Assembly: GCF_021107415.1 (NCBI RefSeq) | Contig: NZ_JAIOSW010000118.1 | Span: forward strand, 1-14,754 | Source: Desulfobacula sp. | GTDB lineage: Bacteria; Desulfobacterota; Desulfobacteria; Desulfobacterales; Desulfobacteraceae | DNA length: 14,754 nt | Reading direction: 5' to 3' | Part shown: positions 8,582 through 14,754 of the stretch, piece by piece | Layout of the letters: every line of letters begins with the position of its first letter | Numbering within the stretch: the stretch's first letter is position 1 | Made by a program: the position numbers and the translations under genes | The notes under the pieces: model-generated | Told to the model about the DNA's origin: nothing | Databases searched by the model: none | What the model saw: only the letters and a program-made list of their open reading frames with translations

Positions 8582-9338
8582 AGAAAGGTCTTGAAAATTT
8601 GATTAAAAGGATAAAGGCAATCAGAGAAACCATCATCCCGATTCCCTGTGACAGGGAGATAAACTCAAAAAAGAAATCTCCCCGGAAATCTCCCCGGAAA
8701 AATTCAATAATAGATCTGAACAATGAATAGAGCATGATATAGCTTAAAAAGACCATGCCATTAAAGCTCTTTCTTTTTTGAATCCATAAGAGAATAAAAA
8801 ATAGAACCAGGTTGGAAAATACCGAATAAATCTGAGTCGGATGCAGATAAACCCCTATGGGTGCCAGGGTTTCAGGGTGAGTAAACTTTACTGCAATGGG
8901 CAAGTCACATTCTTTTCCATAACAGCAGCCAGCAAAAAAACAGCCGATTCTTCCCACAGCATGACCTAAGGCAACGCCGGGGGCCAGAATATCAGCGGTT
9001 TTCCAGATATTGAGGTTTTTCAATTTCAGGTAAATAGCCGTAGATAAAACAGCAGCAATAAATCCACCGAAAAAAACCAGCCCCCCGTTCCAGATCTTAA
9101 AAATGTCCAGCAGATTATTTTTAAAGCCGTCAAAATTGATCAATACATATAAAAGTCGTGCGCCTAAAAGGGCTGACAGCAATATGACAAAAAAGATATC
9201 TGTAATGGTCTCGGGGGGTATACCATGGGATTTTGCCATTATATTAGAAACCCAGATTGCCGTCATAAATCCCAAGGCAACAAAAAGGCCATAGGTGTAA
9301 AGATTAAAACTGCCGATATGTAAGAGTATAGGATACAT
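8568..9338 (-). CDS. lgt: Prolipoprotein diacylglyceryl transferase
   Basis: Lgt is an inner-membrane enzyme that transfers diacylglycerol from phosphatidylglycerol to the lipobox cysteine of prolipoproteins; LspA, encoded just upstream, acts next. The 256-residue protein has about seven hydrophobic segments. Conserved marks are YGLF (Y16), GARL (R61), GGLVFFGG (85-92), HAVGRIGCFFAGCCYG (126-141, R130 matching the essential E. coli R143), HPTQIY (166-171) and IEFFRGD (R215). The position of E. coli H103 is F90 here, a substitution I believe is seen in other deltaproteobacteria. AGGAG stands 3 bases before the ATG. A perfect 12-bp tandem duplication (8674-8697) encodes the RGDF-RGDF stretch. 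The gene lies 10 bp after lspA and overlaps holA by 14 bp. Confidence 0.95.
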   Translation of the reverse strand: MYPILLHIGSFNLYTYGLFVALGFMTAIWVSNIMAKSHGIPPETITDIFFVILLSALLGARLLYVLINFDGFKNNLLDIFKIWNGGLVFFGGFIAAVLSTAIYLKLKNLNIWKTADILAPGVALGHAVGRIGCFFAGCCYGKECDLPIAVKFTHPETLAPIGVYLHPTQIYSVFSNLVLFFILLWIQKRKSFNGMVFLSYIMLYSLFRSIIEFFRGDFRGDFFFEFISLSQGIGMMVSLIAFILLIKFSRPFYGKK

Positions 9339-9348
9339 ATGCTCCTAT

Positions 9349-9834
9349 TTAAAATTCAGGAATTTTCTTAAACAAAATATGAAAGATCAATATGCCCATT
9401 CCAATGCTGATAGCACTGTCAGCGACATTGAATGCCGGCCAATGGGCAGAACCTATATAAAAATCAAGAAAATCCACAACCTTGCCATATCTGAATCTGT
9501 CAATCAGGTTTCCCATGGCACCACCAAAAATCAAGGCCAGTCCATAGGAGAGAACGATAAAGTCTGCAGCGCATCTTTTGTAAAACCACAAAACAAAAAG
9601 GGCAACCACAGATGACATGAATAGAAAAATAAATCTTCTGAGTTCAAGGGACCCTGAAGCAAAAAAGCCAAAAGCACCACCCGGATTAAGGATATGAGTA
9701 ATATTAAAAAATTTTTCTATCACAATAATATTATCATATAATGCCAAATTTATTTTGATAATATATTTGGTGATCTGGTCAGCGAGAATGACGCATCCGC
9801 TGACCAGAATTAATCTAAGCCATATTTTTTTCAA
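9349..9834 (-). CDS. lspA: Lipoprotein signal peptidase (signal peptidase II)
   Basis: LspA is a membrane aspartyl protease that cuts the signal peptide from diacylglyceryl-modified prolipoproteins. The 161-residue protein has four hydrophobic segments and the family marks ADQITK (18-23), NPGGAFG (50-56), GGAMGNLIDRFRYGKVVDF (104-122) and FNVADSAI (135-142). The catalytic aspartates are D112 and D139, equivalent to E. coli D123 and D141. The start is read as TTG 9834: no ATG or GTG is available between the upstream in-frame stop and the first membrane segment. The nearest Shine-Dalgarno-like AAAGG lies in the last copy of the intergenic tandem repeat, 11 bases upstream, so initiation may be weak or coupled to ileS. 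Confidence 0.95.
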   Translation of the reverse strand: MKKIWLRLILVSGCVILADQITKYIIKINLALYDNIIVIEKFFNITHILNPGGAFGFFASGSLELRRFIFLFMSSVVALFVLWFYKRCAADFIVLSYGLALIFGGAMGNLIDRFRYGKVVDFLDFYIGSAHWPAFNVADSAISIGMGILIFHILFKKIPEF

Positions 9835-9835
9835 T

Positions 9836-9894
9836 TTACGTGTGACCTTTATGGTTACGTGTGACCTTCAGGTTACGTGTGACCTTTAGGTTAC
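9836..9894. repeat. Three tandem 18-19 bp repeats filling the lspA-ileS gap
   Basis: On the + strand the copies are 9836-9854 (19 bp), 9855-9872 (18 bp) and 9873-9890 (18 bp), each beginning TTACGTGTGACCTT and ending GG, with a fourth partial TTAC at 9891-9894. The copies differ only at the T/C before the end and one extra base in the first. On the transcribed strand each copy contains GTAACC and GGTCAC, which can pair with one mismatch around a four-base loop. The array includes the ileS stop codon, and its last copy supplies the only AAAGG before the lspA TTG. There are no spacers, so it is not CRISPR. Confidence 0.9.
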
Positions 9895-12686
9895 AATATC
9901 TTTTTTAAAGCATTTGCACACCGTTTACAGGTTGTCGGATGCTCGGCATCATAACCAATGGTGGTATCAAACCGCCAGCATCTTTCACACTTCTCACCTA
10001 TAGCTTTATGTACTTTTATAGCAAGTCCTTCAATCTCTTTGCCCTGATAAGCTGTATCATCAAGTGTATCCACAATCACAACACTTGATACAATAAAGAT
10101 ATCATTGATATTTTCACTTAAATTCTGAACCTGGGCTTTAAGTTGGGTATCCGGCAGTTTGATTTCAAGGGCTGCATCCAAAGGATGACCGATCAATTTT
10201 TCAATCCTTGCTTCTTCCAGGGCTTTTGTAACTTCACCCCTAAGGCTTCTGATATTCTCCCATTTTTCAGCCAGATCTTTGTCTTCCCATTCATCGTTCA
10301 GCTCAACCATGGAATCAAGATGAATGCTCTCTTTTTGATTTGAATTTTCGGGCATATGACGATAAATTTCATCTGCTGTAAACGGCAGAATCGGCGCCAT
10401 GATCTTTACAACAGCATCCAGAATGGTAAACATGACTGTCTGGGCATCCCGGCGCAATGGATCTGTAGCAGGAGATGTATAGAGTCTGTCCTTGATAATA
10501 TCCAGATAAAAAGAGGACAGATCCACAACACAAAAATTATGCAACGTATGATAAATAGTATGAAATTCATATTTGTCGTAGGAAGTCAGTGAGCGATTTA
10601 CCACATGATGAAGCCTGTGAAGGATGAACCTGTCAAGCTCGGACATCTCTTTGATGGATCTTAGATCCTTTGTAACATCAAAATCTGAAAAATTGCCCAG
10701 CATAAACCTGCAGGTATTTCTGATACGCCGGTATGCATCCGACAATTGTTTAATAATATTATTGGAGATGCTGATATCACCCTTATAGTCAGCCGAAGCT
10801 GCCCAAAGCCTTAAGACATCGGCGCCATACTGTTTAATCACAGATTCGGGTGCCACAACATTTCCCACAGATTTTGACATTTTCCTTCCGTTTTCATCCA
10901 CAACAAACCCGTGGGTGAGAACGGCTTTATATGGAGCGCTTCCTGTTCTTCCGACACCCGTCAACAAGGATGAGTGGAACCATCCCCTGTGCTGGTCACT
11001 GCCCTCAAGGTAAAGGTCTGCAGGCCGGAAAAGGCCTTCTCTTTCATCCAGAACCGCTGCATGACTCACACCTGAATCAAACCATACATCAAGGATATTA
11101 TGGTCCTTTGTAAAATCGGTTGATCCGCATTTCTCACATTTGGCGCCTTTGGGCATCAGGAATGCTGCATCTTTGTCAAACCAGATATCAGAGGAATGCT
11201 CAAAAAACAATTCATGAATTTTGTCAACAGATTCCCGTGTGACATAGACCTCCTTACACTCTTTGCAATGAAAAACAGGAATGGGAACACCCCAGGAACG
11301 TTGCCTTGACAGACACCAGTCAGGGCGGTTTTCTATCATAGCGTAAATTCTTTCTTGCCCCCATGACGGAATCCACTGGACATTATTAATTTCATCAAGG
11401 CTTTTTTGCCGGAGTCCCTCTTTGTCCATGGAGATAAACCATTGGGGCGTTGCCCTGTATATAACCGGTTTTTTACACCGCCAGCAATGGGGATAAGAGT
11501 GGGACAGGTTTTCATTTTTTAATAAAAGATTTAAACTTTCCAGCTTCTCATTAATACTTTTATTGGCCTTAAAAATAAATTCACCGCCAAAGAACTCTAC
11601 ATCCTTTGAAAACACACCATTATCTTCAAGTGGTGAATAACATTCCAGGCCGTACTTTTCACCCACAATATGGTCATCCGTACCATGCCCGGGTGCTGTA
11701 TGAACACATCCGGTACCGGCTTCAAGTGTGACATGGTCTCCTAAAATAATCAAAGAATCCCTGTCATAGATCGGGTGTTTACATTTTTTATTTTCAAGAT
11801 CCCTTGATGAAAATTCTTTGATAATTGTATAATTTTCAATTCCAAACTCTTTCATCACTTGGTCTGCCAGATCTTTGGCAACAATCAAGACGCCTTGATG
11901 TTGCGTTTTAACTGCCACATAAACAAAATCCGGGTGAAGACAGATACCTAAATTTGCCGGGATAGTCCAGGGAGTTGTGGTCCAGATCACAACAAAAATA
12001 TCTTCTGCAACATCCGGCAGAATATCGGACAGATCATCTTTAACCGGAAATTTAACAAAAATGGATGGAGAAGTATGATCATGATATTCAATTTCGGCCT
12101 CTGCCAGGGCGGTCTGGCAGCTGCAACACCAGTAAATGGGTTTTTTGCCCAGAAACATATCTCCTGCAAGTGCAAACTCTCCGCACTCTTTGGCAATCCT
12201 GGCTTCATAGGGGTAATTCATTGTCAGATAAGGCTCATCCCATTCACCCATGACACCAAACCGTTGAAACTCCTCTTTTTGAATCTTGACAAACTTGGCA
12301 GCATAAGATCTGCATGCCTTTCGAACCTGAACGTTTGTCATTTCTTTTTTCTTTTTACCCAGTTTTTTGTCCACATTATGTTCAATGGGAAGTCCGTGAC
12401 AATCCCAGCCCGGAACATATGGGGCATTAAACCCGGCCATCTGTCTGGATCTTATGATAATGTCTTTTAAAATTTTATTGATGGCATGTCCCATGTGCAA
12501 ATGACCATTTGCATACGGAGGGCCGTCATGGAGAATAAAAGGTTTCCTGTCTTTGGATTGTTCTCTTAATTTCTCATAGATTTTTTTTTCTTCCCATTCC
12601 TTTAACTGCTGGGGTTCGCGTTGCGGCAGATTGGCCTTCATGGCAAATTTTGTTGAAGGCAAATTCAAAGTTTTCTTATAATCCAT
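9891..12686 (-). CDS. ileS: Isoleucyl-tRNA synthetase
   Basis: IleS charges tRNA-Ile with isoleucine and edits valine. The 931-residue protein is a full-length bacterial class Ia synthetase. The HIGH motif is HMGH (64-67) in [12 protein letters not shown], and KMSKS is at 602-606. The editing domain shows [13 protein letters not shown] (235-247) and the [11 protein letters not shown] segment (329-339). The C-terminal zinc finger has C900, C903, C920 and C923, and a further CxxC pair (C517, C520) lies in the catalytic insert. ATG 12686 follows GGAGG (12695-12691) by 4 bases. It is the first gene of the ileS-lspA-lgt-holA-pyk operon; ileS-lspA adjacency is common in bacteria. Confidence 0.98.
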   Translation of the reverse strand: MDYKKTLNLPSTKFAMKANLPQREPQQLKEWEEKKIYEKLREQSKDRKPFILHDGPPYANGHLHMGHAINKILKDIIIRSRQMAGFNAPYVPGWDCHGLPIEHNVDKKLGKKKKEMTNVQVRKACRSYAAKFVKIQKEEFQRFGVMGEWDEPYLTMNYPYEARIAKECGEFALAGDMFLGKKPIYWCCSCQTALAEAEIEYHDHTSPSIFVKFPVKDDLSDILPDVAEDIFVVIWTTTPWTIPANLGICLHPDFVYVAVKTQHQGVLIVAKDLADQVMKEFGIENYTIIKEFSSRDLENKKCKHPIYDRDSLIILGDHVTLEAGTGCVHTAPGHGTDDHIVGEKYGLECYSPLEDNGVFSKDVEFFGGEFIFKANKSINEKLESLNLLLKNENLSHSYPHCWRCKKPVIYRATPQWFISMDKEGLRQKSLDEINNVQWIPSWGQERIYAMIENRPDWCLSRQRSWGVPIPVFHCKECKEVYVTRESVDKIHELFFEHSSDIWFDKDAAFLMPKGAKCEKCGSTDFTKDHNILDVWFDSGVSHAAVLDEREGLFRPADLYLEGSDQHRGWFHSSLLTGVGRTGSAPYKAVLTHGFVVDENGRKMSKSVGNVVAPESVIKQYGADVLRLWAASADYKGDISISNNIIKQLSDAYRRIRNTCRFMLGNFSDFDVTKDLRSIKEMSELDRFILHRLHHVVNRSLTSYDKYEFHTIYHTLHNFCVVDLSSFYLDIIKDRLYTSPATDPLRRDAQTVMFTILDAVVKIMAPILPFTADEIYRHMPENSNQKESIHLDSMVELNDEWEDKDLAEKWENIRSLRGEVTKALEEARIEKLIGHPLDAALEIKLPDTQLKAQVQNLSENINDIFIVSSVVIVDTLDDTAYQGKEIEGLAIKVHKAIGEKCERCWRFDTTIGYDAEHPTTCKRCANALKKIL

Positions 12687-12734
12687 TATTCCTCCGGTAC
12701 TCGGATCAGTTGATATTCAATAGCTGAACTTTTC

Positions 12735-12763
12735 TTTTTAAGGCCAAACCGGTAAAATGTCAA
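12735..12763 (-). promoter_or_regulatory. Sigma70-type promoter of the ileS operon
   Basis: On the - strand a perfect -35 TTGACA (12763-12758) is followed after 17 bp by TAAAAA (12740-12735), which matches four of six bases of the -10 consensus. Transcription would start near 12728, leaving a leader of about 40 bases before the ileS ATG. That is too short for a T-box or other large riboswitch. Confidence 0.65.
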
Positions 12764-12824
12764 GAAATAAGCGTAAAATCACAGGGTAATCGCAAGTATT
12801 TTTTTAAAACACAGCCACCTATCC

Positions 12825-13003
12825 GTTCAGGTTGGTTCACCTCTCCTTCGCTGGATGGAACGTTTTGACAGGCTCTATGTCTGACTTCACTTGTGGTGGA
12901 AAAACTCGCTGCGTTCAAACAATTCCCACCACTTAACGTTCCGCCGGACAGAGCCTGTAGCAAGATGTTCCAAAATGCTCCGTAAAGCCGAACCAACCTG
13001 AAC
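12825..13003. repeat. 179-bp imperfect inverted repeat (MITE-like or structured RNA element)
   Basis: The ends are perfect 14-bp inverted repeats, GTTCAGGTTGGTTC at 12825-12838 and its complement at 12990-13003. Moving inward, further nested pairs are TGGAAC (12856-12861) with GTTCCA (12967-12972), TTG plus ACAGGCTCT (12865-12876) with AGAGCCTGT (12950-12958) and CAA, GTC (12879-12881) with GAC (12947-12949), and GTGGTGG (12893-12899) with CCACCAC (12926-12932). The tip is about 26 bases. A competing pair, GGAACGTT (12857-12864) and AACGTTCC (12935-12942), would form a different fold. No target-site duplication is obvious. It lies upstream of the ileS promoter and codes for nothing convincing. 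Confidence 0.75.
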
Positions 13004-13230
13004 TATTCACCATGCCAGGAATATAATATTTAGGATCAATTTAATTAACAAAGCTTCTATCCGGCAAAAAATAGCTTTTAAATTCTCAAAATTTCTTCCA
13101 TAAGGATTATTTTTAATATAAAAGATTTACGTTGTGTTAATGCAAGTCTCCGATAAATTTACTATGGCAGCTGGGAATAAAAGAAATTCGGAAACTGTAT
13201 GTTGTGGTAGAATGCTTTTAAATAAAATGC
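13004..13230. other. Non-coding AT-rich stretch with no recognised content
   Basis: Between the 179-bp inverted repeat and the next hairpin I see no gene, no RNA gene and no clear promoter or terminator. A 44-codon open frame starts at 13140 and runs to 13274 but has no ribosome binding site and no recognisable sequence. The stretch may be decayed DNA. Confidence 0.5.
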
Positions 13231-13295
13231 GGACTTCAGAGGATAGTCTGGGGTATTTTTTGGTACTTGAATGACCCAGATAATAGCCAGAAGTC
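13231..13295. repeat. 65-bp imperfect hairpin
   Basis: Arms 13231-13251 and 13275-13295 are complementary at 15 of 21 positions, with perfect outer GACTTC/GAAGTC and inner TCTGGG/CCCAGA blocks and a loop of about 23 bases. It lies just left of the outer 15-bp inverted repeat. It could be a structured RNA, a terminator lacking an adjacent T run, or a fragment of a mobile element. Confidence 0.45.
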
Positions 13296-13398
13296 TGGTC
13301 TTTTAAAACCCTTCCTTTTCGGCTTGCCTGATATCACAAAACAAAATCAAGATTAGAAATTGTATTGTTGATATTGAAAGTATCCTGACAATTCTAAT

Positions 13399-13616
13399 TT
13401 CAGAACTCCTGACATCTGTTATATCTGAATGCAGCTAAAACATAAATAAACCTTATGTAAAGGGCTTGAGAAGCCTATAAACATTGAAACAGCTTTCTTT
13501 TTGTTAGCAAATTGCGTGCATTCTAAAATACGTATTCAGTCTGATTGGTAATTTTCAACTGCCTAAAAGTATTGAACATTTTTTTAATGGTCAATGCTTA
13601 TGTCAGGAGTTCTGAA
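13399..13616. repeat. Inner perfect 17-bp inverted repeat, 218 bp end to end (MITE-like)
   Basis: TTCAGAACTCCTGACAT at 13399-13415 recurs in perfect inverted form at 13600-13616. The roughly 184 bp between the arms has no gene and no further obvious symmetry. Perfect 17-bp ends on a short non-coding body are typical of a non-autonomous insertion sequence remnant, though no target-site duplication is visible. CCTGACA also occurs as a direct copy at 13384-13390, just outside the left arm. Confidence 0.6.
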
Positions 13617-13682
13617 TTTGGGAGAATAATACTTGAGCCGTTTTTTTCTTAAACGCTACATTTCAGCATGGTAAAGAAAAAC

Positions 13683-13709
13683 TTGCAATAATTGTTTTCA
13701 ATGTATAAG
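13683..13709 (+). promoter_or_regulatory. Candidate promoter of the SIR2-domain gene
   Basis: TTGCAA (13683-13688) and TATAAG (13704-13709) are separated by 15 bp, shorter than ideal. Transcription from it would start near 13716 and give a leader of about 30 bases. The region is AT-rich, so such matches arise easily. Confidence 0.3.
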
Positions 13710-13744
13710 GAAAGATTAAACAATCTAAATGGAAGGGTTTTAAA

Positions 13745-14754
13745 ATGAATGAAATACCTCCACTTCTTATCGAAAATATCGCAAAAAAAAATATCGTTCT
13801 CTTTCTTGGTTCTGGCTACCTCTACAATGCAAAACACCCTGAAGAGAGAAAAGCTCCATTAGGTCCTGATTTGGCAGACAAAATCTCTGACAAATTCCTT
13901 AATGGTTCACATAAAGGGTCTCCTCTTGCATTCGTAGCAGATCTTGCTATCAGTGAAGCAAATCTTTTTGAGGTCCAATCTTATATTTTTGAAATATTTG
14001 AGAATTTTTTTCCAAATGAATCGCATTATTTATTTGCTTCTTTGCCTTGGAAAGCAATCTTTACAACAAATTACGACTTAATTGTAGAAAGATCCTACTA
14101 TAAAAATGATAAAGCCATTCAAGATTTATCTGCTGTTTATAGGAACACACCTCAGCAACAAATTTTCAAATCGGAGAATACAGTCCCTTATTATAAGTTA
14201 CATGGTTGTATTTCACATATTAACGACGAGAATTTACCTTTAATTTTATCAACTGAGCAGTATATTGATCACCTTCACAATCGAGAAAGACTATTTTCAA
14301 AATTAAAAGAATTAGCCTCCGATTTTTGTATTCTTTTTGTAGGTTATAATAATCAAGATATCAATATTCGGACAGTTCTTAAAGAGCTCGAAAATTTAAA
14401 AGATGGGAAACCTCGATCATATCTTGTAAGACCTGGTGTAACAGAAGCAGAAGTTCGTTACTGGGAAGCCCGAAAAATAACTCCAATCAAAATGGGATAT
14501 GAAAATTTTATTAAAAAGGTCGACCAACAAATTTCTGAAAATGATAGGAAACTTTCACGATTTAGAGTTGAAGTCGATAAACCAATTTATGAAAGATTTC
14601 AGGTTAATATTGAGGATTTAAAACCTACTGAAAGTTTAATTGCCTTCTTAGAACATGAGTCTGAATATGTCCATAGCTCTATAGCCTCTCCGAACACAGA
14701 ACCTCAGGCTTTTTATCGAGGTTATTTTGAAGATTGGGGGCCTATTATCAAGGA
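13745..14754 (+). CDS. SIR2-domain protein, probable NAD-cleaving defence effector, 3'-truncated by window edge
   Basis: The frame opens at ATG 13745 and is still open after 336 codons at the window edge. GGAAGGG (13731-13737) lies 7 bases before the ATG. Residues about 10-260 form a SIR2-like domain: FLGSGYLYN with the GSG nucleotide loop (22-24), FTTNYDLIVERSY with the conserved N109 and D111, YYKLHG with the candidate catalytic H153, LFVGYNNQD (197-205), and a closing RSYLVRPG. Proteins of this family are often NADases that deplete NAD+ in phage-infected cells; here that role is inferred. After the domain, residues 320-333 (PQAFYRGYFEDWGP) resemble the segment that introduces a further, often P-loop NTPase, domain in large SIR2 defence proteins, but this is uncertain. 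The gene looks more AT-rich than the operons to its left, hinting at acquisition by transfer. No membrane segment is seen. Confidence 0.8.
   Translation, partial: MNEIPPLLIENIAKKNIVLFLGSGYLYNAKHPEERKAPLGPDLADKISDKFLNGSHKGSPLAFVADLAISEANLFEVQSYIFEIFENFFPNESHYLFASLPWKAIFTTNYDLIVERSYYKNDKAIQDLSAVYRNTPQQQIFKSENTVPYYKLHGCISHINDENLPLILSTEQYIDHLHNRERLFSKLKELASDFCILFVGYNNQDINIRTVLKELENLKDGKPRSYLVRPGVTEAEVRYWEARKITPIKMGYENFIKKVDQQISENDRKLSRFRVEVDKPIYERFQVNIEDLKPTESLIAFLEHESEYVHSSIASPNTEPQAFYRGYFEDWGPIIK

Larger units (their letters stand above)
13301..13745. repeat. Outer perfect 15-bp inverted repeat, 445 bp end to end
   Basis: TTTTAAAACCCTTCC at 13301-13315 is repeated in perfect inverted form at 13731-13745. 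The next inner bases also share TTT after one mismatch. Because TTTTAAAA is itself a palindrome, the ends can also be read as an 8-bp direct repeat flanking CCCTTCC/GGAAGGG termini, the pattern left by a transposon. The right arm covers the ribosome binding site (GGAAGGG) and the A of the start codon of the SIR2-domain gene. A second inverted repeat lies inside it. Confidence 0.6.

Noticed and set aside
9836..9894. CRISPR array
   Set aside because: The 18-bp units are contiguous with no spacers and lie in an operon junction.
12687..12734. T-box or other riboswitch before ileS
   Set aside because: The predicted leader is only about 40 bases and has no T-box sequence or antiterminator fold.
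12760..12996. 78-codon open frame on the - strand
   Set aside because: It lies almost wholly in the 179-bp inverted repeat, has no ribosome binding site, overlaps the ileS promoter region, and its residues reflect the repeat rather than a protein family.
12825..13003. Integron attC recombination site
   Set aside because: ACTTAAC resembles an RYYYAAC core, but no matching GTTRRRY lies at the right distance and there is no integrase or cassette pattern.
13140..13274. 44-codon open frame on the + strand in the intergenic region
   Set aside because: There is no Shine-Dalgarno sequence, its end runs into the 65-bp hairpin, and the peptide resembles nothing I know. It is probably chance.
13004..13744. 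Retron-type non-coding RNA serving the SIR2 gene
   Set aside because: There is no reverse transcriptase in the window and no recognisable msr/msd layout. The inverted repeats fit small insertion elements at least as well.
13649..13837. 62-codon open frame on the - strand
   Set aside because: It overlaps the start of the SIR2-domain gene on the opposite strand and has no recognisable sequence or ribosome binding site.

Overview
The window fits a Gram-negative, probably anaerobic deltaproteobacterium of the Desulfobacteraceae type (inference from gene style, split GcvP and gene order; no 16S or marker search was possible). It holds two housekeeping operons that converge on each other. Beyond them lie about 1 kb of non-coding, repeat-rich DNA and the start of a putative defence gene cut by the window edge.

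Region 1 (1-5899, + strand) is a glycine cleavage and lipoylation operon: gcvT (5' end missing), gcvH, gcvPA, gcvPB, lipB, lipA. Genes are 0-30 bp apart or overlapping. The set is coherent: GcvPA/PB decarboxylate glycine onto the lipoyl arm of GcvH, GcvT passes the methylene group to tetrahydrofolate, LipB places octanoate on GcvH, and LipA inserts the two sulfurs. The dihydrolipoamide dehydrogenase (L protein) is not in the window.

Region 2 (5914-12763, - strand) is ileS-lspA-lgt-holA-pyk, read leftward from a good sigma70-type promoter (TTGACA, 17 bp, TAAAAA) about 50 bp upstream of ileS. It combines isoleucyl-tRNA synthetase, the two lipoprotein-processing membrane enzymes, the clamp-loader delta subunit and pyruvate kinase. 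The lspA/ileS gap is almost wholly three tandem 18-19 bp repeats, and lspA appears to start with TTG. lgt/holA and holA/pyk overlap.

Region 3 (12764-13744) has no convincing gene. It holds a 179-bp imperfect inverted repeat with perfect 14-bp ends, a 65-bp imperfect hairpin, and two nested perfect inverted repeats (15 bp outer, 17 bp inner). The outer one ends on the ribosome binding site and first base of the next gene. The look is of small MITE-like insertions or structured RNA.

Region 4 (13745-end, + strand) is the first 336 codons of an AT-rich SIR2-domain protein with the NAD-site residues intact, still open at the window edge. It is the best candidate for the edge of a defence island; its C-terminal part and any partners lie outside the window.
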